A DNA stretch of 37,457 bases from Verrucomicrobiia bacterium. Lineage in GTDB: Bacteria; Verrucomicrobiota; Verrucomicrobiia; Limisphaerales; UBA11358. Positions 1 through 10,996 of the stretch are shown piece after piece (the first letter of the stretch is position 1; each line of letters opens with the position of its first letter). The position numbers and the translations under genes were made by a program. The notes beneath the pieces were generated by a model that worked only from the letters and a program-made list of their open reading frames with translations, ran no database searches and was not told where the DNA came from. Where the stretch lies: positions 1 to 37,457 of the forward strand of contig JANWKE010000079.1 in assembly GCA_025451535.1 (NCBI GenBank), given 5' to 3'.

Positions 1-170
1 AAGAGATAAGCGCTGAAAGCATCTAAGTGCCAAGCTCCTCCCAAGATAATGTCTCCCGGAGCGCAAGCTCCCTAAAGACCACGGGCAGACCACCCGTTTG
101 ATAGGCCAGAGGTGTAAGCGTCGTGAGACGTTTAGCTGACTGGTACTAATCGGTAGTGCGTCTTGATCGA
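1..170 (+). rRNA. rrl: 23S ribosomal RNA, 3' end (partial)
   Basis: This is the last part of a large-subunit rRNA gene, cut by the window edge. The conserved 3' region is readable: 'agcgctgaaagcatctaagt' at about 10-29, the 'tgataggccagaggtgtaag' stretch near 100-118, and 'gactggtactaatcggt' at 138-154, all typical of domain VI. The exact 3' end is estimated at about 170 from where the closing helix should finish. A 5S gene follows after a spacer of about 250 nt, which is the normal order of a bacterial rRNA operon. No tRNA is visible in that spacer. Confidence 0.95.
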
Positions 171-360
171 TTATTTTTCGAATGGTGACTGGTTATCTGT
201 ACATTGTTTCATCGGGCAACCGATTTCAACGATTCTGCATTTAACACATCACGCATCGAAGATAGCGATTTCAACTCGCGAATTGTAAGTGCACCGTGTT
301 CCCTGTGTGTAGTTTTCAGAGAATCGCCGAATCCGCTTCGGCAACGCTCTTTTGAAATTT

Positions 361-411
361 AGTCAGACGAAGTCGGTATCGGCTCGGCCTTTCGACTTCT
401 GCCTTCTGACT
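361..411 (+). repeat. Hairpin just upstream of 5S rRNA
   Basis: A two-part stem is visible: 'agtcaga' (361-367) pairs with 'tctgact' (405-411), and 'gaagtcg' (369-375) pairs with 'cgacttc' (393-399). It ends about 9 nt before the 5S gene. It could be an rRNA-processing stem or a copy of a dispersed 'cgacttctgccttctgac' type repeat. The pairing is seen; the role is inferred. Confidence 0.5.
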
Positions 412-419
412 TCAGTTTT

Positions 420-530
420 TGGTGGCCATAAAGCTGTGGTCCGACCCGATCCCATTCCGAACTCGGCCGTCAAACGCAGTATTGCCGATGGTAGTAGTCC
501 TATAGGTTCTGCGAGAGTAGGTTGCCGCCA
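420..530 (+). rRNA. rrf: 5S ribosomal RNA
   Basis: The 5' arm 'ggtggccata' and the 3' arm 'ggttgccgcc' form the closing helix I. Between them are the conserved 'acccgatcccattccgaact' (443-462) and 'gcgagagtagg' (511-521) segments of bacterial 5S rRNA. The length of about 111 nt fits. Ends are set from the helix and may be off by a few bases. It is co-oriented with the 23S end and is followed directly by a terminator, so it is the last gene of the rRNA operon. Confidence 0.95.
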
Positions 531-540
531 GTCTTTCAAT

Positions 541-577
541 AAAAAAGCCGGAGAAACTTCTTCTCCGGCTTTTTTTA
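541..577 (+). terminator. Rho-independent terminator of the rRNA operon
   Basis: A perfect 15-bp stem pairs 'aaaaaagccggagaa' (541-555) with 'ttctccggctttttt' (561-575) around a 5-nt loop. The G/C-rich core is followed by a T run. It lies 10 nt after 5S rRNA. The A-run on the left makes it potentially bidirectional. Confidence 0.93.
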
Positions 578-713
578 TTCAAGTGCCTGAAAGCAGCCGG
601 ATTACGCGCCGTTGAGACAGCCAATTTGGCCCGTTAACTGCTCACTTCATCACGAATTCGGATTCTAGAAAATGCCTGATATTTTCGTTTTTCTGGGTCG
701 CCGTGTGGGAAAA

Positions 714-3700
714 ATGAATTTCATTTCTTTCCTGGGAGCATTCCTGTTGCTTGCCCCCCAACCTTTGGCTGCCCAGGAATCAAATCCACCGCCCGTCATC
801 AGCCCAAACCTGATCACCAATCTCGTCCAGTTTTGGGCCCTCCCGCCCAACGAAAAAAACCGGCTGCATCGTATTCGGCTGGAGTTGCTGATTTATTACT
901 CCAACCCCGAGTGGACTGTCTTCTGGGGACGCTCGGGTGACCTGGACACGTTCCTGCCATTGCGCGACCTCCCGCAAACCCTCCACTCCGGGGATATCGT
1001 CCGGTTCGACGGATTGATCCTGCCGGTCGACCAGAAATTCATTTGGGACAAGACTTCAGTCAGTGTCGTTTCGACGTCCAACCCATTGCCCTGTATTTCC
1101 GTGGAGGGAAAATTCCTCGAGGATACCAATTTGGCCGCTCATTTTATCGAGACCAGGGCGCTGGTCGATTCGCAGGTGACCACGGTTCCGCACGTATTAA
1201 GGCTGAGGTTGCTGGAGGGAAATCTCAGCGTGTCCGCGTTTCTGACCTTGAATGATCCGGGGCAGGCTCAAACCGATCTGTCCGGCAAGTATGTCCGGAT
1301 CAAGGGAGTTTACATGTCCAACTCGGACTCTGCCGAGAAAGGCGCTGACGCTGTATTGTGGACGCCTGGATTAAATTGTGTCGAAGTCTGCGGCTCGTTG
1401 GACACCGATTCACAGTTTTCCCGGCCGATCGTCTCTTCGGAAAACTTCAGAACCGCTGATCCCGATACTCCTGTTCGAGTCGCGGGTGTCGTGCGCAGTC
1501 AACAACCTGGCCAGGCGGTGACCATTTGGGACGACACCGGGCAGATTCGCATCCTGAGCAAGCAACAGTATCCGTTGGAACTGGGTGACCGTATTGAAGC
1601 GATCGGTTATCCGGCATTTCAAGGAATTGACCGGGTCTTGCAGGGCGGACTGTTTCGCCTGAGCACGGGAAAAGCGGCCGGCAACAATGCCATTCCTCCG
1701 GGCCGGTCCCCGTTGCGTCTGGCAGATCAGGTTCGCCGCCTCGACCGGGAAAGCATCAGCAAACAGGCCTCGGTCAGCCTTGAAGGAGTGGTCACCCGGG
1801 TCGATGCCCGAAGACATTTCATTTTCATTTTGGACAGCAGCGGTGGCATCCGGGTGATGCAGTCACGATTTCCGGACGGAAGACCTGTTCGGACCGGTAT
1901 GATCGTCAAGGTGGATGGTGTGGTTACGATGGGCGAATTTGCGCCCGCGATCACCAATGCCATTATAAGCCAGACCGGGACCACGAGTCTGCCGGACGCT
2001 CCCCTGATCAGTCTCGAAGAGGCCATGACCGGTACGGAAGACGGCCGCTGGATTCAGATGCGCGGGTATGTTCGCAAGTCCGATAAGGAAACCAATTCCA
2101 TCCAGTTGGAGCTCGTCGCGCCCGGCGGTGAATTCACCGCGCGGATCCCCAAGGTTAACACGTTGAGCCATCTTGATGGCTCGGTGGTATTAGTTCGTGG
2201 CGTTTGTGTGGCGATGGCGAACTCCCGCCGGCAATTGACCGGCATTCAGATCTGGTCGCCCGAGGTCGGCGACGTCCAGACCGAACAATCCGCCCCCAGC
2301 GATCTGTTTGCCCAGCCGCTGCGCTCCCTGGCGAGTCTGCGACAATTTAACGTGTTCAACACGCTGAATGAACGGGTGCGCACCCGCGGTACCGTCACGC
2401 TGCAAGTGCCGGGAAGCTACCTGTACGTGCAGGATGGCGACAATAGCGTGCTGGCCCTGAGCGATCAAACCAATCTGCTGCGCCTGGGGGATCGGGTTGA
2501 AGTCGTCGGTTTTCCCGGCAACGAGAACAGGAATTTCTTATTGCGGGAAGCCGCCTATCGCGAGGTCGGACCCGGTTCCGAACCGGTTCCCGTGCAACTG
2601 CCCATCCAGCAGTCCTTCGACGAAGATTTGGATGGCCGACTCGTGCGCGCCGAAGGTGTGTTGTTTGATACGTCGGAGAAACCCGAGGAGACTCGTCTGA
2701 TGATTCAAACGAAGGGCGTGATCTTCGAAGCGAAACTTGACCAGTCCGGTAAACTTGCCGCGAAAAAACTGGCCTTGGGTGCCAAATTAGCGCTGACCGG
2801 AGTTTATCGACTGCAACGGGATGAGTATGGCATTCCCCGCTCATTCCTGCTGAACTTGCGCGACAGGAATGATATCCGCGTTTTGCAGCCGCCACCGTGG
2901 TGGACGCTTCCCCGCCTTTTATTGGTACTGGCCGGCGTCGTGCTGGTTTCGCTATTCGCTCTATTGTGGACGCTGGCAACCCGGCGCAAAAACAACCAGC
3001 TTCGGCACGCCCAGACGGAATTGAAAGCGGCCCATGACAAATTGGAGGAACGTGTTCAGGAACGCACGCGCAACCTGCAGGAGGCCAACGAAGCACTGCG
3101 ACGTTCCGAGGAACGTTTCGTCAAGGCATTCCGGGCCAGCCCGGTTCCTTTGTTGTTACAGAACGTGAGCGACCAGCAGTGCGTGGATGTCAATGAAAGC
3201 TTCCTTCAATTGACCGGCTACACACGCGAAGAGGTTTTGGGACAGGCTCCCGCTGGATTGAAACTTTTTTCCAAACTGGAAACCGAAGGGGAAATGCGCG
3301 ACGCACTTTCGGCCAAGCACCCGGTTCGCAATTTGCAGACCGAACTGAATACGCGGGAAGGCAAAACCCTGACCGTGCTGATTTCCGCAGAAACGTTTGA
3401 GTTGGAAAGCCGGCCGCATTGTTTGGTGTCCATTCAGGACATCACCGAACGGGTTAACGTCGAAAACCAGTTGCGTCAGGCCCAGAAAATGGAGGTGGTC
3501 GGCCAGATTGCGGCGGGCGTCGCTCACGATTTCAACAACATCCTGACCGTCATCCAAGGTCACGCCGAAGTGCAGTTGAGCATGGGGGATTTGGATGAAT
3601 CACTCGCGGAATCCCTGCGTGAAATTTCCAGCGCCGCCACGCGGGCGGCGTCGCTGACCCGCCAGTTGCTGGCCTTCAGCCGCAAACAGATGTTGCAACG

Positions 3701-4622
3701 TCGCCCGCTGGATGTGGCGGAGGCGTTGAACAATCTCGGCAAGATGCTGCCCCGAATCATCGGTGAACACATTAATTTGCGCATCCAATGCGCGGAAAAT
3801 CTTCCGCCGGTATTCGCCGACGCTATCAATTTCGAGCAGATCGTCATCAATCTCGCCGTGAATGCGCGCGATGCCATGCCACGGGGCGGCCCACTTACCA
3901 TCACCACCGAGCTGGCGGTGACTGACGCGAAATACAAGGAGCGGGAGCCGGACGCCATGGTCGGTACATTCGTGCGGCTGAGTGTTGCCGACGAAGGCAG
4001 CGGCATGGACGAAACGGTACGCAGCAAGATCTTTGAGCCGTTCTTTACCACCAAGGGCGTAGGGAAGGGGACCGGCATGGGTTTGGCCACGGTCTATGGC
4101 ATCGTCAAGCAGCATCAAGGATGGATTGAGGTTACATCCCGGCCGGGTGCCGGTTCGGTGTTCAAAGTCTTTCTGCCCGTGGCGGATCAGGAAGCGCAAA
4201 AAACGCTTGAATCTAAAACCAGTTTGATTCGGGCAGCTGACGATCAAGCGCGCACCATTTTTCTCGTTGAGGATGAAACCTCTTTACGCGAGATGGCTTC
4301 CAAAATTTTGAAGCGGCTCGGATACCGGGTCGTTACGGCCGGAAACGGGCCGGAAGCGCTGGCGCTTTGGTCGCAACACCGCGGCAAAATTGATTTACTG
4401 CTGACGGACATGGTAATGCCCGGTGGCATGACCGGACGGGAACTGGCCGATTGCCTGCTGCGCGAAGCCCCAGGAATGCCTGTCATTTATTCCACCGGCT
4501 ACAGCATGGATTTGATTGATTCCGACACCAACTTCGGTACGCAGGCCGAGTGCTTGTTCAAACCTTACGACGCCTCGGCCCTGGCTAATGCGGTCAACAA
4601 AGTCTTTGCCAACGGCAATTGA
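714..4622 (+). CDS. Hybrid sensor histidine kinase with OB-fold-like periplasmic sensor, PAS and receiver domains
   Basis: This is a membrane-bound two-component hybrid kinase of about 1302 residues. I prefer the ATG at 714 over the in-frame ATG at 672: it is preceded by 'gtgtggga' and gives a clean signal peptide (MNFISFLGAFLLLAPQ). The N-terminal 730 residues are predicted to be periplasmic and contain several similar beta-rich modules (V-R-G-V-V, then L-x-L-G-D-R-V-E-V-x-G) that resemble OB folds. One transmembrane helix lies at about 734-757. A coiled coil, a PAS domain (about 800-910), HisKA with phospho-acceptor His938 (VAHDFNN), an HATPase domain (GTGMGLATVYGIV) and a C-terminal receiver with Asp1232 (LLLTDMVMP) follow. 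No separate response regulator or output gene is adjacent, so the target is unknown. The ligand is also unknown. Family assignment is secure; the OB-fold reading is inference. Confidence 0.92.
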   Translation: MNFISFLGAFLLLAPQPLAAQESNPPPVISPNLITNLVQFWALPPNEKNRLHRIRLELLIYYSNPEWTVFWGRSGDLDTFLPLRDLPQTLHSGDIVRFDGLILPVDQKFIWDKTSVSVVSTSNPLPCISVEGKFLEDTNLAAHFIETRALVDSQVTTVPHVLRLRLLEGNLSVSAFLTLNDPGQAQTDLSGKYVRIKGVYMSNSDSAEKGADAVLWTPGLNCVEVCGSLDTDSQFSRPIVSSENFRTADPDTPVRVAGVVRSQQPGQAVTIWDDTGQIRILSKQQYPLELGDRIEAIGYPAFQGIDRVLQGGLFRLSTGKAAGNNAIPPGRSPLRLADQVRRLDRESISKQASVSLEGVVTRVDARRHFIFILDSSGGIRVMQSRFPDGRPVRTGMIVKVDGVVTMGEFAPAITNAIISQTGTTSLPDAPLISLEEAMTGTEDGRWIQMRGYVRKSDKETNSIQLELVAPGGEFTARIPKVNTLSHLDGSVVLVRGVCVAMANSRRQLTGIQIWSPEVGDVQTEQSAPSDLFAQPLRSLASLRQFNVFNTLNERVRTRGTVTLQVPGSYLYVQDGDNSVLALSDQTNLLRLGDRVEVVGFPGNENRNFLLREAAYREVGPGSEPVPVQLPIQQSFDEDLDGRLVRAEGVLFDTSEKPEETRLMIQTKGVIFEAKLDQSGKLAAKKLALGAKLALTGVYRLQRDEYGIPRSFLLNLRDRNDIRVLQPPPWWTLPRLLLVLAGVVLVSLFALLWTLATRRKNNQLRHAQTELKAAHDKLEERVQERTRNLQEANEALRRSEERFVKAFRASPVPLLLQNVSDQQCVDVNESFLQLTGYTREEVLGQAPAGLKLFSKLETEGEMRDALSAKHPVRNLQTELNTREGKTLTVLISAETFELESRPHCLVSIQDITERVNVENQLRQAQKMEVVGQIAAGVAHDFNNILTVIQGHAEVQLSMGDLDESLAESLREISSAATRAASLTRQLLAFSRKQMLQRRPLDVAEALNNLGKMLPRIIGEHINLRIQCAENLPPVFADAINFEQIVINLAVNARDAMPRGGPLTITTELAVTDAKYKEREPDAMVGTFVRLSVADEGSGMDETVRSKIFEPFFTTKGVGKGTGMGLATVYGIVKQHQGWIEVTSRPGAGSVFKVFLPVADQEAQKTLESKTSLIRAADDQARTIFLVEDETSLREMASKILKRLGYRVVTAGNGPEALALWSQHRGKIDLLLTDMVMPGGMTGRELADCLLREAPGMPVIYSTGYSMDLIDSDTNFGTQAECLFKPYDASALANAVNKVFANGN

Positions 4623-4823
4623 CCGGTTGAACCGAAACGCCGCTTCTTCAAAAAAATCGGGGAATCGCTTCCGGCTATTTTGCTTTCAAGTGGCACGGCG
4701 ACTGCGATTCCTGCCGGCGGCGGCTCATCGTGCAAAGCTTAAAAGTTGATTGCCATATGAAGTTGGTTCAGCTTTTGAACGCCGGACCGCTTTGCGCCAT
4801 CTCAAAGGAAAGGACAACAACGT

Positions 4824-5339
4824 ATGCAACGACCGGCTTCTGTGACTGTGTTCGGAATCATGAATTTTGTATTCGCCGCGTTCGGCGTCATCGGGCTGAT
4901 GGCCTCGTTCAGCCTGTTCCGCCGGCCGGCTGATTCGAATAACCCGATTATCCAGTTCATCACTGCAAGTCCGGACTATGCCGTCTGGTTGACAATTTGC
5001 ATTGCGCTGGGAGTATTAAGTTGCGCGGCCTTGCTGACCGCGGGCGTGGGCTTGTTGGGCCTGAAGCCTTGGGCACGTCACCTCGCCATTGCTTACGCGA
5101 TTTATGCCATCGTGTTTTGTCTTGGCGCGCTGCTCATCAATCTCATTTTTATGGATCAACCCATGCTCGGACCAGCCCGGCAGCAGCGGGCCTTTGAAAC
5201 CGTCGGGACCATCGGCGGGCCGGTTAGCGGAACCATTGGAGAACTTTTTTGGCTGCTCCATCCCATCGTGTTGCTCGTCTTTATGACCCGTCCGAAAGCG
5301 GTGGCAGCGTTTCGTCGGCCCCCTCCGTCTCAAATATAA
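4824..5339 (+). CDS. Small integral membrane protein, function unknown
   Basis: The product has 171 residues and is mostly hydrophobic, with about four membrane-spanning segments: near residues 8-26 (VFGIMNFVFAAFGVIGLMAS), 50-80, 85-110 and 140-155. The start ATG is supported by the purine-rich 'aaaggaaagga' just upstream. It has no catalytic motif that I recognise. It lies 200 nt after the hybrid kinase on the same strand and converges on the GH2 gene. That spacing does not clearly support an operon with the kinase. The protein resembles the many uncharacterised four-helix proteins of soil bacteria; I would call it hypothetical. Confidence 0.75.
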   Translation: MQRPASVTVFGIMNFVFAAFGVIGLMASFSLFRRPADSNNPIIQFITASPDYAVWLTICIALGVLSCAALLTAGVGLLGLKPWARHLAIAYAIYAIVFCLGALLINLIFMDQPMLGPARQQRAFETVGTIGGPVSGTIGELFWLLHPIVLLVFMTRPKAVAAFRRPPPSQI

Positions 5340-5406
5340 AGACGCCCTTGCGCACGCTGAAGATTTTGCACCCTTTGTGTCCGGGCAAGGAGCCATGTGG
5401 CCCCGT

Positions 5407-7482
5407 TTATTCATGTTCCGCGGGATTTGGCGGAACAAATCGTGGTTGCCCGACTGTCCACGTACAGGTGTCGCTCAATTTCTTTCCGTCGCGTTCCGCC
5501 GTGGCGATGACCTGATTTTCGCCAGGGTTTAATTTCACGTTCCTCCACACAAATACGCAATTCATACTGTTTCGGTGATACCCCTCCGGTTTTCCGTTCA
5601 GCAGCAATTCCACCGTTCTGGCATTGGAATAGATTTTCACGTCCGTGACGGCGTTCGTGCGTTCGGTGAACCGCCGGTCAGTGATGTACAATACCGGTTC
5701 CTCCGACCAATTGGCCTTGTAAAAATAAAAGGCGTCCTTCCTGGTTTTGCGGTCATAGGTTACCAGACCCTTGTCGTTGCGGCCGGGCACGCTGCCTTCG
5801 TGGCGTGTGCTGACGGCAAAATCGAACATATTCCAGACGAACGTGCCCCAGACATACGGCTTCGATTTCATGACCGGCCATACGGTTTCGTGCACCATCG
5901 CCTGCCATTCCTCCGGATGCCATGGGCCGCCGGGGTTCGGTTGGGCCGGGTTTTGTTCATGCTGCCCCGGATTTGCGCCGGCGCCGTATTCGCTCACGCA
6001 AAAGCCACCGTGCTGGCTGTCGTAACGATGTTTATCCAGCAGTTTGGCAATATCGCTTGTGGTTCCCCAGCCGCTATACCAGCCGGGGTATATGTTCCAG
6101 CCGAGCAGGTCAGGAATCTTGTTCATTTGCGGAAATTTATCCGTGCAAGTGGCGCCGATGGTCGGGCGCGTCGGGTCTTCGCTGTGCGCGAGGTTGTTCA
6201 AATCCTGCAACTCGCGTTCCGGGTCCGGAGTCTTGCCCAAGCCGATTTCGTTGAACAGGCTCCAGGTGAAAATCGAAGGGTGATTGATGTTTTGCCGGAT
6301 CAGATCCAGCAACTGGCCGCGCGAAGTTTCGGCAAATCGCGCCGAGGCATTGATTTCATTGACCTGCGGAATTTCCGCCCAGACCAGAATGCCCGCCTTG
6401 TCGCACAGGCTGTAAAAATAATCACTGTGTTCGTAATGCGCACAGCGGACAACCGTGGCGCCGATTTCCTGGATGAGCCGCATGTCCTCGTCCATGTCCG
6501 CGTCGGAAATCGCCCAGCCCTTGTTCCATCGGTCCTGATGCCGGTCCACGCCGTGCAGGGCGTATGGCTTGCCGTTGAGGAAAAATCCCTTGTCCGGGTC
6601 CACCCGGTAAAATCGCAGACCGAGTGGTTGCCCGACCGTATCTACGATGCCGTTGGTTGAACGCAGTTCAACCACTGCCCGGTAAAGATAGGGGTCCAAA
6701 CGTCCATTCCACAGATGCGGGTGCGTCAACTCCATGCGCAGCCAGTATGGCGCTGTCGTATTCGGCGCCAAAACCACCGGTTGTCTGGTTTCGACGACCT
6801 TTTTTCCTTTCGCGTCGAACACGGCCGTGACCAATGTCAGCGGTTGGCTGTTCCGCGTGCCGTTGGAAATCTGCGCGGTCACATCAATTACGGCTCTTTT
6901 CTTCGTGACACTCGTTTGCCTCCAAATGACGCCGGGTGAGCCGTGGTCGGTGAGGGTGAAGTTTTCCTCCGCGGTTTCGATCAAATGCACCGGTCGATAG
7001 ATGCCGCCGTAAACCGAAAAATCGCCGCTCAGCGGTGCGATGTCCGGTTCCCAGGAATTGCTGACGCGCACGGCAATCAGATTGGTGCCGCTGGCCGCCA
7101 GGTGCCCGGTGATTTCAAAACAGAACGCGCCGAACCCGCCGCGATGCTCGCCGAGAAAATCGCCGTTCACATAAACGTCGGCGAAAAGGCTCGCGGCTTC
7201 GAACCGCAGAAAGTAGCGTTGGCCGGCCTGCGGTTTAAGATCCAGCTCGCGCCGGTACCAGCCCGGCCCGCGGTAATAGTCTTTGCCCTGTTGCGCTGCT
7301 TCCCAGCCCCAGTTGTGCGGAATGGAAACGGTTTGCCAGTTGGTGTCGCTCAGGTTTACGGCCTCTGCGCCCAGGATGTCGCCGGGTTTGAAACGCCAGT
7401 CCGAATCCAGCAGTGTGTCCTCCCGGGCCAACAAGTTGAACGCGAACCCAAGTGCGGAAACGAAAACAAAAAATCTGTGCAT
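5407..7482 (-). CDS. Glycoside hydrolase family 2 protein (beta-galactosidase/beta-glucuronidase-like), secreted
   Basis: The 691-residue product starts with a signal peptide (MHRFFVFVSALGFAFNLLA). It then has the GH2 sugar-binding jelly-roll domain (about 25-180, with WYRRELDL and FEAASLFADVYVNGDFLGEH), an immunoglobulin-like domain (about 185-290) and a TIM barrel (about 295-600). The acid/base Glu412 lies in FTWSLFNEIG and the nucleophile Glu498 in GFCVSEYGAG. Both are intact, so it should be active. GH2 covers beta-galactosidase, beta-glucuronidase and beta-mannosidase; the sequence alone does not fix the substrate. It starts 76 nt downstream of atpC on the same strand. Its function is unrelated, so readthrough from the atp operon is possible but not shown. 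Confidence 0.9.
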   Translation of the reverse strand: MHRFFVFVSALGFAFNLLAREDTLLDSDWRFKPGDILGAEAVNLSDTNWQTVSIPHNWGWEAAQQGKDYYRGPGWYRRELDLKPQAGQRYFLRFEAASLFADVYVNGDFLGEHRGGFGAFCFEITGHLAASGTNLIAVRVSNSWEPDIAPLSGDFSVYGGIYRPVHLIETAEENFTLTDHGSPGVIWRQTSVTKKRAVIDVTAQISNGTRNSQPLTLVTAVFDAKGKKVVETRQPVVLAPNTTAPYWLRMELTHPHLWNGRLDPYLYRAVVELRSTNGIVDTVGQPLGLRFYRVDPDKGFFLNGKPYALHGVDRHQDRWNKGWAISDADMDEDMRLIQEIGATVVRCAHYEHSDYFYSLCDKAGILVWAEIPQVNEINASARFAETSRGQLLDLIRQNINHPSIFTWSLFNEIGLGKTPDPERELQDLNNLAHSEDPTRPTIGATCTDKFPQMNKIPDLLGWNIYPGWYSGWGTTSDIAKLLDKHRYDSQHGGFCVSEYGAGANPGQHEQNPAQPNPGGPWHPEEWQAMVHETVWPVMKSKPYVWGTFVWNMFDFAVSTRHEGSVPGRNDKGLVTYDRKTRKDAFYFYKANWSEEPVLYITDRRFTERTNAVTDVKIYSNARTVELLLNGKPEGYHRNSMNCVFVWRNVKLNPGENQVIATAERDGKKLSDTCTWTVGQPRFVPPNPAEHE

Positions 7483-7558
7483 GGCGCAAAATCTTGCCGG
7501 TTATTCGCGACAAGGCAAATGGAATGTTGACCGGGGCCGCCTGTGCCCCGCGGCCATA

Positions 7559-7966
7559 TCAACCTCGCCGCCGTTTTATTTTGAGCTGCATGGTGGCGTG
7601 CGCGAGCGCGGCCTGAACGCGCGCGGCTTCCTCGTCGCTGATTTTCTCCGCCAGCCGCGCCTCGGCCCGGCGCAACGCCTCCTCGGCCCTGGCCTCGTCA
7701 ATGTTGTCCGCGTTAATGGCCATGTCGGTGAGGATGGCCACGCGGTCGCCGGTAACCTGCACGAAACCGTCGCCGACACAGATAAAAATGGTTTCCTTGC
7801 CTTTCTGCGCGACAATTTCACCCGCGACCAGTTGCGTCATCAACGGCATGTGTTGTGGCAGGATGCCCATCTCCCCTTCGCCGCCGGTGAGCGTAACCAT
7901 GTCCACGTCATCGGAGAAGATTTTCGCTTCCGGCGTGACAATTTCGAGTTTTATGGTTGCGGCCAT
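7559..7966 (-). CDS. atpC: F1Fo ATP synthase epsilon subunit
   Basis: The epsilon subunit belongs to the F1 central stalk. It couples rotation to catalysis and can inhibit ATP hydrolysis. The 135-residue product has the expected N-terminal beta-sandwich (KLEIVTPEAKIFSDDVDMVT, GGEGEMGILPQHMPLM) and the C-terminal helical hairpin rich in Ala, Glu and Arg (EEALRRAEARLAEK). The length is typical. It is the last atp gene, about 86 nt after atpD, with an inverted repeat in the gap. Confidence 0.95.
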   Translation of the reverse strand: MAATIKLEIVTPEAKIFSDDVDMVTLTGGEGEMGILPQHMPLMTQLVAGEIVAQKGKETIFICVGDGFVQVTGDRVAILTDMAINADNIDEARAEEALRRAEARLAEKISDEEAARVQAALAHATMQLKIKRRRG

Positions 7967-7980
7967 TGGGTTTGTAACTG

Positions 7981-8044
7981 GTAACGGGTTAAATCAATTA
8001 AATGAGTTTGGATTGGACGGCGAATCACTCATTTAACCGGTTAC
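7981..8044 (-). repeat. Inverted repeat between atpD and atpC
   Basis: 'gtaacgggttaaat' (7981-7994) pairs with 'atttaaccggttac' (8031-8044) with one mismatch. A shorter alternative pairs 'aaatgagt' (8000-8007) with 'actcattt' (8027-8034). There is no T run, so a simple terminator is unlikely. It could tune the beta:epsilon ratio by affecting RNA stability or ribosome access. The role is inferred. Confidence 0.6.
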
Positions 8045-8052
8045 TCATTCGA

Positions 8053-10402
<2,350 letters not shown>

Positions 10403-10408
10403 GTAAAA

Positions 10409-10990
10409 TTATTTTCTCCGGCAGGTTCTGACGGTCCTGACGCGATAGGGTGGTGCGGTTTCGCGAACGTGAAAACCAATCTCGCGCCGCTTTTCCGGCA
10501 ACGGCGGTTCAATCAATTGCCGGATCGCTTCAAATAAGTTGGCCATGGCCTCGTCATGTCCGCTGACACGATTTTCCAATTCGTTCAGCTTTTGCGCCAA
10601 TTCCTTGTGCGCAGCCAGTTGTTCGCGCATCAATACAAAGGCGCGCACCACGCGGACACTGGCTTCGACCGCCGTTTGACTGTTCAAAACACTGGCCAAC
10701 ATCAGTGCGCCATGCTCGGTGAAAACCACTGGCAAATGGCGATGTCCACCGTGCAAACTTGAGGTCGCAATTTGCGACCTCAAGTATGTAAGTTCTTGGT
10801 TTGTAAGTTCAAACGCAAAGTCATTGGGGAATCTTCCGGCGTTTCGTCGGAACTGTTCCTTCAGCCGTTTCGTGGTCACGCCATAAATCCGTGCCAAATC
10901 GAAATCCAGCATGACCCGCTGCCCGCGAATCAGATAAATCATATCTTCGATCCGTAGCACTGGCACGGTTTTGGTTTTGTAGCTGACCAT
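10409..10990 (-). CDS. ORF6N domain protein inserted in the atp operon
   Basis: The 193-residue product has an N-terminal ORF6N domain (about 8-95), a putative DNA-binding fold best known from phage antirepressor-like proteins. Visible family motifs are RGQRVMLDFDLARIYGV, FRRNAGRFPNDFAFELT, YLRSQIATSS and LPVVFTEHGALMLASVL. The second half is helical (MREQLAAHKELAQKLNELE) and probably dimerises. It is not a known ATP synthase part. It lies between atpA and atpG with 6-nt gaps on both sides, so it is expected to be co-transcribed with them. The segment coding for LRSQIATSS is a near-perfect palindrome at 10758-10784. Its role here is unknown: a chromosomal selfish or mobile gene, or a local regulator, are both possible. 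The family call is firm; any function is inference. Confidence 0.92.
   Translation of the reverse strand: MVSYKTKTVPVLRIEDMIYLIRGQRVMLDFDLARIYGVTTKRLKEQFRRNAGRFPNDFAFELTNQELTYLRSQIATSSLHGGHRHLPVVFTEHGALMLASVLNSQTAVEASVRVVRAFVLMREQLAAHKELAQKLNELENRVSGHDEAMANLFEAIRQLIEPPLPEKRREIGFHVRETAPPYRVRTVRTCRRK
10758..10784. repeat. 12-bp-arm palindrome inside the ORF6N gene
   Basis: 'cttgaggtcgca' (10758-10769) and 'tgcgacctcaag' (10773-10784) are perfect reverse complements around a 3-nt centre. On the coding strand the palindrome encodes the family motif LRSQIATS. It is long enough to form a cruciform or RNA hairpin, or to bind a dimeric protein. A 9-bp direct repeat, 'gaacttaca' in coding orientation, flanks it just upstream in the gene. 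Confidence 0.85.
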
Positions 10991-10996
10991 GAAAAT

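Noticed and set aside
171-419. Possible tRNA in the 23S-5S spacer
   Set aside because: I see no T-loop or acceptor stem pattern; only a hairpin near 361-411.
5575-6660. A 361-codon open frame opposite the GH2 gene
   Set aside because: No motif or start signal; the GH2 gene on the other strand has both catalytic residues.
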